DNA of 64,000 nucleotides from Macrosoma leucophasiata. Lineage: Eukaryota; Arthropoda; Insecta; Lepidoptera; Hedylidae. The stretch is taken from the NCBI GenBank assembly GCA_036365455.1, contig JAWQUS010000032.1:11443501-11507500 (forward strand), read 5' to 3'. The notes under the pieces were generated by a model. That model worked only from the letters and a program-made list of their open reading frames with translations, did no database searches and was not told where the DNA came from. Both the position numbers and the translations under genes were made by a program. Each line of letters begins with the position of its first letter. The stretch's first letter is position 1. Shown piece after piece: positions 55,401 through 64,000 of this stretch.

Positions 55401-58400
55401 TGAATGTGTGCTCGAGTGCAAGCACTTACCTCTTCCTGCCGCTGGGGACCGAATTTATTTACGTGTTTTGACTAGACACTTTGTTACGTACCTTACTACG
55501 TTACTGTTTGTAATATTTGCACACATGCGAATCAATTTAATTTTTATTTTATACACAGTCTCAATTGACGACCCGGGTAGTCCAGCGGTGTGAAACGACC
55601 GTTTGATTCGAAGGGTCGCGTGTGCGTTCCGTCCCGCACCGGAACAAATATTTGTATGGTCTACAGATATTTGTTTCGGGTCTGGGTGTTTGTGCATGTC
55701 TTGTGTGATTACAAAAGTACCCACGACACAGGTTTATACCTAGCGTGGGGCTGTGTGTGTAAACGTATTTAATCATTAAAATTTATTTTATTAAAGTCAA
55801 ATTTTTAAGGAAGTTTGGAAGCTTAGTGGTGAAAACATAAAGAGTTTTTTTTTCTTACCCTTTTTTTGTGTTTCGAAATACGTTACTGTTCTCATAACAA
55901 ATGTAGGGTTGGAAGATTGAGAGATCCACAGAGAGAGAGTATATAATTTATCAAATGCACCTCTCCATAGAGTAGTAAAATTAATACGATATATTTTTCT
56001 TTCAGAGCTAATATTAGTAATAAAAGACATGCTGACGGAATACGGTGATACATTCAGATTTTGGCTGGGCCCCGATCTCAATATAGTTGTTAACAATCCA
56101 GATGATCTCAAGGTATAAACACCATAAGCTGCTCCCGCAGTTTCACCTCCATTTTGACATATATTTTTTTTCAGAGCGCTGTACTGCAGCTGCAGCCGTC
56201 GGAATGGGACGACGATGCCACTGCGTGCTGATTTTAGGCACATAGCCATCCTGGTGAATGTAGCTATTATATACAAACTGTAGATTATGTGAACAATTCA
56301 TTTTACTTGGGATTATGTGATCGGATGATTTTAAAACGCATCAGAGTAAAACTACGTTACTGCTACGCAACGCACTAAGCCTGGGTTGCACCAAGATATT
56401 TGTTTTATATTATTTCGCATTAACACATGCTTGTGAAATATATTTTATTTTTAAAGAAAAATGGAAAGAAAAATTTGACTTCAGGCGAGACTCGAACTCG
56501 CGACCTACTGGGAATCTAGTCCAGCCGCTCTAGTCCATAGATTTGAAGGAAAGATTTGACAAATCCGGCAGGACTTCAGTAGCTCAATTGGAAGAGCGGC
56601 TGGACTAGATTCCCAGTAGGTCGCGAGTTCGAGTCTCGCCTGAAGTCAATTTTTTTTTTCCATTTTTCTTTAAAAATAAGCCAAGATATTTGTTATAGTT
56701 AAAGTTATTGTAACATTTCACATCCTTCTTTTACTTTAACAGATTTCTTTAAGTTAGAGAAGGATGTGAAATGTTACAATAACTTTAACAAATATCGTGG
56801 TGCAACCCAGGCTAAATAAAATTGCCTACCCTTTAGGAGAATACAGGTGTAAGTCGTTTGCGCGCATTCAAGCATACGTGCAAGGCGCGAATTCAAGCAT
56901 ACGTGCAAACGATTCAGCGTCGAAGCATGATGCAACGTCGTAGCATGAGGCAACACCGTAGCATGATGCAACGTCGTAGCGCGACGCGATGTTGTAGCAC
57001 TATGCGACGTCGTAGCAGGACCCGATGCCGTAGCACGCCGCGATATCGTAGCACGGGATCCTTCCGTTTGGCAAAATATTTTTCGTCAAATTTTACTTCC
57101 CAAAAAACTTATCGCATTAGTTTCATTCCCAAAAAGATCTTGTAAAATTGCGAAGTTGTTTTGTCAAATGGTTTTTTGCGAAATGAAAACTTGGGAAACA
57201 TACTTTGGCATGTGATACTTTGGGGTACGTTTTTGCCCAAAAATTTGTAATACCGTAGCACTATGTGAGGTCGTAGCAAGATTCGAGTGTAGAACGGTAC
57301 AATGCAACGTTTTAGCACTATGTGACGTAGTAGCTATAGACTTATATACTTATAAATTGAAATTATAACTTGATGCGCCATCCTATCCTCTAGTTCACGA
57401 ACCGTTTGACAGAAAAGAAACTAATAAATACTATCATCACATTCATCACGTTCAATAGCAATTACAGCTGACAAAATTTATAAAATTTTCTATACAAAGT
57501 AGCTTATATGTATACTTAGTTTGGGTTATTTTTTAAATATTTTTAAACCTTTATTTTCAGATTCTTCTCTCAAACAATAAGACTAGTGTAAAAGGTCCTC
57601 AATATAAATATATGGCTGATGTTTTAGGCGGCGGTATACTAAGTGGATCAGGTAATAATAAAAAGATATCGTTTTATTAACTGCCTCGGTAGCCTAGTGG
57701 TACTACGCTGAGGTCCTGGGTTCGATGTCCGGGTTGGGGATTATCAGAGATAATGGTGTCAAGTCCTTTATCACTGGTTATATTGGGATTTTTCAATTTT
57801 CTAGAAATTTCCCAGTAGCTCGAAGTTAAGTAATGTGTCCGGAGATGTCAACAGGCTCGCCACCTGTTACATGGGCCAAAAACGTAACCGGCGAATCGTG
57901 GGTGTTTGCATGTATGTATATTATTAAATATAATGTTTTAGTAAGAAGAAGCAGCAGGTATACGATTTGGTATACTTTGTAGAGGTACTGCCCTACCTCG
58001 TCAATCGTACCTAGTAGTAGTTAATACTAAAAATGCAAAGTGTAGGTATACTACAAGGTTTTTTTTTTAATAAGTACCTAGCTACCGAATATTGTTGTTT
58101 TAAGTAATATTTTTTTATGTAATGAAGGTGGCAAACAAGCTTTCAGTTCACATTGATGTTTAATGATGACTGTAGCCTGAGACCTTAGTTATTATGTCTC
58201 TGTCATAGTTAGGGCCATACATTACTATCTTACCGGAACACGATAGTGCTGAACACTCATTGAAATAAAACTATTTTTACGGATTTATCTCGCGTATATT
58301 AAACTTAAATGATTTTTAAAATCAACCCGACGTTTCGGTCGCTTTTCAGCTTCCGTGGTGCCGGGCAGACTGAGGTGACATTTGACTGACAGAAGTTTGA

Positions 58401-61400
58401 AAAAATTATATGTAGCTACCTCCATCGATTTCCTGAACGCTACGCAAGGCGTTTACGAAATCGATGGAGGTAGCTACATATAATTTTTTCAAACTTCTGT
58501 CAGACAAATGTCACCTCAGTCTGCCCGGGACCACGGAAGCTGAAAAGCGACCGAAACGTCGGGTTGATTTTAAAAATCATTTTAGTTTAATATACGCGAG
58601 ATAAATCCGTAAAAATAGTTTTATTTCATTGAGTGTAGCTCGCGAAAACCTAAGAACATATCAGAGCTGAACACTACCATTTAGCGGCAGATGAATGAGG
58701 TAATGCGGTGGTGCCTAAGCCCACGAGCTCCTACACTGGAACTCTACCACCAGTGAAAGTTAAAAAATATTTAAGCTAAAATTATCAGCTGATTGAAGAA
58801 ATACATCAAAGACGCTTTACATAGTTAATCATCTACAGTACCTACATACTCAAACTTCTCGAATCCTTAAATCAGTACCTACATTAAATAGAAAAAAAAA
58901 TCCCATAATAAATAAATACATAAGTAGTAGTTACCTACTACTACCATAACATATATTAATAAAATAATTGTGATATTTAGAAATTGAGTCGCCAATTCCG
59001 TAATTCTATTTGCAGCCCAACTTCTCCATATCAACGAAAAATGTTTATTCAAAACGGCGATAAAAGAAAAAATACGTCGAAACATAAAAGTCGGTTACTA
59101 AATATAAGAATTCTTCTCCCACCCATTGAGTATTATAATTTTAGAAAATACTTCGTTAATGAAGTTATTTCCTCTAAATAAGTAGGCAGTAACTTTCTTA
59201 TTTTAAATTTGATAGAAAATATTACATAATCAATTTCTTCTTCCAGGTGTAGTCTGGCGAAAACACCGTAAGATAGCAACCCCCAACTATGGAAAACGAG
59301 CTATCGAGAGTTACAATGTACTCTTCAACCGCGAGGTAGTTCTGTTACTGGAAGTATTGCAGACTGTTCCCAGCCATACACAGTTCGATATATACAAAAA
59401 AATCGTAAGAACTACTAGTTTCACTGTTTGCCGTAAGTTTATTTTTGTATCACCTATTAAAGGCATTAATGCCTGCATATATATATTTAGGTTTCCATAT
59501 CCCATTACTATTATGTTGATACACAGTACTACTATTCCTAAATAAACGATACGTTCTGCGATAAAACTACTGTACTGTAAAAGTGGCCTTCATGGCATCA
59601 TTGATGGCCACCGAGATACAGAATACTCCTACAGGCTGTTTTGGGGTGGACACGGTCCAACCTTATTTCTTCTTCTTATACATTGACTTGAATTTCTGCC
59701 TTTATTTGGTTGCTCTATTGCTTTACATGGCGCATGTTAGAAAATATCTCTAGATACGCCCATGCTCCGATATCTTTCTGTCCGCCAGATTTTGATTACA
59801 TCGATATTTTAACCATTTCAATAATCGGATAGAACGTGACAATTTTTGGCATAATATCGGGATTCTTTCCTTTCGATTTTTTTAATTTTTATATGAATCA
59901 AAATAAATACAATAGTTACATTGATCGAGCCTCACTGATGTTGTCTTGTAATCTTAACACTTTCAAATTATTATATTCTACAAAGCAATCTATTACTTGC
60001 TTTAGGTATATTATTTTTTGTTACAGAAACTCTCATGGGATTAAGTCGAGAAGAAACCATAAATCTTCCAGGTATACAATACATAATAGATACAAGTCCA
60101 AGGTAAATAAATCACAGCAGTAACTTGCTTGAGTAGGTAAGGTAACCTAGGCAAACACATTTTATTGGTTTAAAGCAGTCGTATCTTTGATTTTCAAATA
60201 AGATAATTAGAAATCTCATTGAAATAGTTCAATTTCATATGATCATTTTTATAATAATACTAGCTGTTGCTCACGGCTTCGCCCGCATGGATGTCGTTTA
60301 AAAAGTAGCCTATGTTCTTTCTCAAAGTCAACCCTATCTCTGTACAAAATTTCAATAAAATCGGTTCAGTCGTTTGGTCGTGAAAAGGTAACAGACAGAC
60401 AGACAGACAGACAGAGTTACTTTCGCATTTATAATATTAAAGTAGGGATTAATAATGATGATTAATGATAAAAAGAATGATAACCTAAGTGAATATTGCA
60501 GCATATAGACAAAAACCTGACAAATAACAGAGGTCAAAATGCAGATGCGTTGCCTGTCCTGAGAACTTAGTTGTTATGTATCTGTGATAGTCATTACAAG
60601 GCCAAAATACCATAACAATTGATATCGCTGATTCAAGTGATAGCAACTACAGGATTCCAATTACTTCCAACGGTGAAACTAGAGGTTGTAAAATAGAGGT
60701 GGTGTTTATTACCTCGAGAATCTGCCGGTAAATATAAGTAGGTACTAAAGCCTCGTAACTTCTGAAAGGTAAAAGAACAGAAGCATCGAGAATAGCATTG
60801 TTTACATTAAGAATTTCAAGGAAAAAAGTTAATATTGTGATATGTAATACGTCGTCAGATTTATTTATTATCAGTTAATAAATAAATCTGACGACGAAAT
60901 AGTTATACATTTATGTAATATTTATACTTTTGCAGATTATACGATATAGTATTTGACAGAATGACAAAATGGTATCTACAAATTGACCCAGTTTTCTGGT
61001 TATCAGACGCTTATAAAGTCCAAAAGAATTTCATATCCAATATGAATGAATTCAGCAGAACAATCATAGAAAGTAGAATGAAGAAGTTAAAAAGTTTGGA
61101 CAAAAGTGAACTAGATCTTATAGACACTGAAGGCGATTCTTTGAAAAATACAAAATTGAGTGTAATTGATAGATTCCTACTTTCACGTGACTTCAATACA
61201 GAAAACATATTGTCGGAAACGTTCACTATATTTACATCCGTAAGAATTTTCTTTAAATTTTTGTTAAACGCTAGATTTTGAGAAGATATTAACCACAGAA
61301 ATTTTGTTTGTTTTAGAGTCAAGAAGCAACAGCTAAAATATCTTCTTTTCTGCTTTTAATGATGGCTTACCATCCTGGTTGTCAGGTAATTTACAAACTA

Positions 61401-63590
61401 TGATTAATTTTTCTAGTTAGAATTGAGTTTCAGATTCAATAATATTACACACATCGAGAGCATAAGTTTTACTATTTTTTACTGTACTCGACAACACAAA
61501 AATATATTGTTAAGTACCTATAGACATTAAAGTAAAAGATACTAGCAAAGCTTGTTTTTTTTTTAACTTTGTGCAATTTCGTGTAAATCTCTTTCTCTCT
61601 TTTCAACAAAGAAAAAAACGAATGAGGAAGGGGTTTTCCATCCCTTTTTTCTTTTGTATGACTATAGTTCGTTTTTACCCAACTACGTTTATTAAGTGGT
61701 CCAGTGATTTTTTTCAATGAATAATGTTCGTAGATACACTTCAAAAGTCAATCCTATTTTTTATTGCGTTTGATTTCCCCAGGAAAAGCTATACAATGAA
61801 ATTAGGAACGTCATTGATGATAAACACGAGCCGATCACAGACGACCATCTAAAGCAAATGTCGTATTTAGATATGGTGTTCAAAGAGATACTACGATTGT
61901 ATCCCATAGGTGCTATGCTGCAAAGAACTATTAATGAGGATATCACCATTAGTAAGTACAATTAGAATCGAAAAAAGTATCTTTGGCCATATTTATAACT
62001 GCCTCAGTAGTCCAGTGGTAGCAGGCTACTACTACGCTAAGGTCCTGGGTACGATTCCCACGTCAGGGACTATCAGAGATAACGGTGTGAAGTTCTTTAT
62101 CTCTGATTTTTCCATTTTCTGGAAGTTTCCTAGTACCTTGGAGTTTGCTAATGGACCCGGAGATGTCAACAGGCTCGCCACCTGTCACATGGGCTTAAAT
62201 GTACCACTGCCTACACTTCCGGGGATTACAGATGTGATGTAAGGTTATTTTACGTTTTTATAAGTAAGTCATGCACTTAAATACATGCCTTTAAATACAA
62301 TATAATTCTAACAACATTATTATGGTATTTTTATTCAACACAGCCATAAATTTACCATGGACAAAGTGCTCTACTTATTAGTACAGATTTGGAAGTACAG
62401 TTCCTTACTAATTGCTACTCTGCTTTTCGAATCAGTAATACGCTATTTATATCACTTTCTCATCACAGAATAGAGTATCAGTAGAAAGGCCGTTTTTGTA
62501 GAGAAAAGCTTTAAGCTAAAATTCTACGTTTTAATTTCCGCATCAAATAATCAATTTAGATAATAAAACCTCGAAGACTTGCTTAATGTCAGACTTTAAC
62601 ATAACTTAGTTTGACATTCAGGTCAAAACTAAGTACAAACAAATCGAAGAATAATCTAAGCTTACGTTAGAGTCTTTTTATCTAACCTAATCCTCTTATT
62701 ACCCTTACAGGTTCAGGTACAATACCAGCAGGATCCTCTGTAGTTGCACCGATTTACCACCTGCACCGTGACCCCCGGTTCTGGGACCGACCTGAAGAAT
62801 TCGATCCTGAAAGATTCACACCAGAAAATATAAAGCGACGTCAGCCCAATTGCTATATACCATTCAGTGTAGGCCCTATGGATTGTTTGGGTGAGTATCA
62901 TGGATTCATTGCACATTCAATCAGAACTGTCCCTGTACTGGCGTAATATTTTATGAGCGAGCGAGTGGGGAGGTGGTGCTGTCTACTTTATCTTAGAATC
63001 TGTGCCTCCTGTGTTTTGCCGTCTTTTCACCAGATTCAGTGCGACGCTGCGCTGCTAGGCTCTGTCTGTATGATTTAATGCTGCGTTCTGGTAAGATGAC
63101 ATAAATGCGTGACATTACGGGACGCTTTTTCAATGCGGTACCCTACCCTAAAAATACGGGACGGTTGGCCACCTTACTGTTGCCCAGAAAGACAATAGAG
63201 CAATGCACACATGCAGACACCCACGATCTTATGTTTAGCGACCTTATTGATACGAAGAGGCAAATTCACTCAGTGGCATTTCAATTGCACGTACTGCACC
63301 ATAAGTTTAACTAACGGCGTTCAATAACATTTGGTAGCAGATACCTAGATTAGGTAATGCGGTGGTGCCTACGCCTTGGACCTCCTACATTGGAACTCTA
63401 TCACCAGTCTATGATCTTTTCAGGAAGATATTTTGGAACAAAGTTGGTGAAGACGATATGTGTTAAAGTGCTGCAAGATTTCAAGTTGAGCTCGAACAAG
63501 CAGTACAAAGATCTGCGGATTTCCATAGCCATATCAGCATCGTCGCTCGATGGATTTCATCTACAACTTACGCCAAGAAATAAATTCTGA
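52426..63590 (+). CDS. CYP4-clan cytochrome P450 (CYP340-like), copy 2
   Basis: Exons: 52426-52585, 56006-56112, 57561-57651, 59247-59432, 60027-60102, 60936-61239, 61317-61385, 61783-61951, 62711-62890 and 63424-63590. Phases are consistent and give 502 codons plus stop. Exons 2, 4, 5, 7 and 9 have exactly the same lengths as in copy 1 and all intron phases agree, so the genes are tandem duplicates. Exon 6 is longer (304 against 256 nt). N-terminal anchor MIWLLLLGVCTLLALWLRW, hinge IPGPPALPFLGN, C-helix WRKHRK, K-helix E366-I-L-R369, PERF 420-423, Cys loop FSVGPMDCLG with Cys446. The I-helix reads FTSSQEATAK, again lacking AGxDTT, and the Cys-loop Arg is Met. ER membrane monooxygenase; substrate unknown. 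Confidence 0.92.
52765..52806. repeat. (GTCGAC) hexamer microsatellite
   Basis: Alternating gtcgac/atcgac units in P450 copy 2 intron 1. Confidence 0.8.
52812..52975. mobile_element. LINE fragment
   Basis: 'gccatcttttggcaaaggcc' + 'tcctccgatatctccag' and 'ccaacctcgtttcctcttgg' are typical of lepidopteran RTE LINE sequence. Orientation and frame were not resolved. Confidence 0.45.
53325..53460. repeat. Half copy of the TTGCACATCGAC MITE
   Basis: 'acacatcgagctttggaaag' and 'cgtaaagctttatctctgtc' match the left half of 44535-44780. Confidence 0.45.
53458..53660. mobile_element. Helitron-like fragment
   Basis: 'cactagcggcccgccccggc' + 'ttcgcgcggg', then 'cctgagattagcgcgtccaa' and 'caaacaaacaaactcttcag', a common lepidopteran non-autonomous element. 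Confidence 0.45.
54021..54152 (+). repeat. Family B SINE, 3'-truncated
   Basis: The clearest tRNA-like head: 'gcctcggtagcctagtggta' and 'gggttcgattcccgggtagg'. Body to 'ggaatttttccata', then an AT microsatellite. Confidence 0.75.
54728..54776 (+). repeat. Dispersed repeat fragment ('acgccaggtccctaac' type)
   Basis: Same block as 4141-4200 (inverted) and as in the foldback ends. Confidence 0.6.
55037..55450 (+). repeat. Family B SINE, broken pieces
   Basis: 'ttccattttctggaagtttc' at 55058 and 'atgggctcgccacc' at 55325, then a tail-like 'cacttacctcttcctgccgc'. Heavily diverged. Confidence 0.4.
55565..55745 (+). repeat. Family D tRNA-like SINE
   Basis: 'ttgacgacccgggtagtcca' and 'ttcgaagggtcgcgtgtgcg', then a body with 'caaatatttgtatggtctac' and 'agatatttgtttcgggtctg'. 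P450 copy 2 intron 1. Confidence 0.55.
56385..56815. mobile_element. MITE (AGCCTGGGTTGCACC ends), interrupted
   Basis: Ends 'gcctgggttgcaccaagata' at the left, mirrored by 'gtggtgcaacccaggc' at the right. The inner arms ('taaagttattgtaacatttc') pair perfectly. A family C inverted dimer is inserted at 56404-56680. P450 copy 2 intron 2. Confidence 0.75.
56404..56680. repeat. Family C inverted dimer with target duplication
   Basis: Two tRNA-like heads in opposite orientation (56480-56534 minus, truncated; 56572-56647 plus, complete), each with its tail outward. The flanks share 'ccaagatatttgtt' on both sides, a target-site duplication of about 14 bp. Confidence 0.7.
56905..57058. repeat. 18-bp tandem repeat, about 8 diverged copies
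   Basis: Consensus near 'cgtcgtagcatgatgcaa', with more scattered copies to 57340. The plus strand reads as Arg-Ser rich (RSMMQR) but this is a repeat effect. P450 copy 2 intron 2. Confidence 0.75.
57678..57925 (+). repeat. Family B SINE
   Basis: Head 'aactgcctcggtagcctagt' to 'accggcgaatcgtgggtgtt'. A short deletion in the head. P450 copy 2 intron 3. Confidence 0.75.
58115..58757 (-). repeat. Family A copy split by a foldback element
   Basis: Tail and core at 58115-58257, core and head at 58663-58757. 'gctgaacact' is present on both sides of the insertion. P450 copy 2 intron 3. Confidence 0.7.
58262..58627. mobile_element. 366-bp foldback with 171-bp arms
   Basis: The arms start 'gaaataaaactatttttacg' and include 'aaatcaacccgacgtttcgg' and 'ccatcgatttc'. 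They are nearly exact reverse complements around a 24-bp spacer (58433-58456). A single arm is found at 32173-32290. Confidence 0.85.
60258..60448. mobile_element. Helitron-like element with (CAGA)n
   Basis: 'actagctgttgctcacggct' + 'tcgcccgcatgg', then 'aaaatcggttcagtcgtttg' and a (CAGA)n run. A common lepidopteran non-autonomous element. P450 copy 2 intron 5. Confidence 0.5.
60483..60620 (-). repeat. Family A fragment, old
   Basis: 'ggtcaaaatgcagatgcgtt' and 'ttagttgttatgtatctgtg'. P450 copy 2 intron 5. Confidence 0.5.
60858..60897. repeat. Short perfect palindrome before exon 6
   Basis: 'cgtcagatttatttatta' is mirrored by 'taataaataaatctgacg' around four bases, 40 bp upstream of P450 copy 2 exon 6. 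Confidence 0.65.
61998..62246 (+). repeat. Family B SINE
   Basis: Head 'aactgcctcagtagtccagt', body 'actatcagagataacggtgt', tail 'ccggggattacagatgtgat'. P450 copy 2 intron 8. Confidence 0.8.
63325..63408 (-). repeat. Family A head fragment
   Basis: 'gattaggtaatgcggtggtg' to 'ggaactctatcaccagt', ending only 15 bp before the last P450 copy 2 exon. Confidence 0.65.
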
Positions 63591-64000
63591 TTTTTACTTG
63601 ATCTTGAAATATACTTTGTATCTAATTGTTTGTCAAGTGGTTTTAATTCTGGAATACCTAATATTTTATTCACAATTGCCAAAGTATGTAAGCATTGACT
63701 AATAATATTAAAGTTGCTTCATGAAAATAGAGCAGCGTTTTTAGGGCGCTTAAGCACTAGTGGAGGGCTGTGGGAGCTTTAACAGTTTAATATGCAACCG
63801 CCTGTTATATATATTATTAGGGCGCCTGTTATTAGGGCGCTTAACCCCAGGTTGCGGGGTCGTGACCGAAAATCGGATCACGGGAGTATCTGGTTGTATC
63901 TCGGGAATTTGTAAACGATGTTGTAAGGGCCGTACATAACGTAGTCGCTGTTATTCTAACTGAAATAGTATGACAGCAGGATTACGGACTTCAAATATAT

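Noticed and set aside
56858..57145. An Arg/Ser-rich 95-codon ORF resembling an RS domain
   Set aside because: It is an 18-bp tandem repeat inside a P450 intron.

Overview
The window is eukaryotic and almost certainly from a moth or butterfly. It has spliced genes with GT/AG introns, two P450s with a lepidopteran look, LINE and SINE tails of the kind common in Lepidoptera (ending in forms of 'GCATGCTTGTTTGCCAC'), AT-rich sequence and very heavy repeat content. There are no operons, CRISPR arrays or rRNA genes. All gene models were read by eye from the sequence; no search or alignment was run.

Layout. 1-3.5 kb: a near-intact APE-type non-LTR retrotransposon on the minus strand; its ORF2 runs open off the left edge. 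5.0-5.9 kb: a frameshifted hAT (ZBED5-like) transposase remnant. 7.4-15.3 kb: a minus-strand gene of nine exons encoding an SHCBP1/Nessun dorma homologue, a cytokinesis protein with a C-terminal beta-helix. One of its introns holds a 78-bp minisatellite with higher-order structure. 15.4-24 kb: gene-free, with SINE and LINE pieces, MITE-like hairpins and short tandem arrays. 24.06-36.04 kb: a plus-strand, ten-exon, 501-codon CYP4-clan cytochrome P450. 36-52.4 kb: repeat-filled intergenic DNA that includes a 4.6-kb foldback (44.82-49.41 kb). Its near-identical inverted ends flank two opposed arrays of a 101-bp unit, and nearly every unit carries a YY1/Pho-like motif. 52.43-63.59 kb: a second plus-strand, ten-exon P450 (502 codons) with the same intron positions and phases, so a tandem paralogue of the first.

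The two P450s are predicted ER-anchored monooxygenases. Both keep the C-helix WRxxRK, ExxR, PERF and the heme cysteine, but both replace the usual I-helix motif and lack the Arg of the Cys loop, as in lepidopteran CYP340-type enzymes (the family name is from memory). They form a small tandem cluster and may be co-regulated. The SHCBP1 gene is unrelated to them.

Much of the remaining sequence belongs to a few repeat families. Family A is a poly(A)-tailed repeat of about 290 bp (more than 20 copies or pieces). Family B is a tRNA-derived SINE of about 250-310 bp. Family C has a tRNA-like head and a conserved tail. Family D is a second tRNA-like family. There are also Helitron-like pieces with CTAGT ends, and several MITE families. 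Palindromic elements repeatedly sit inside family A copies.
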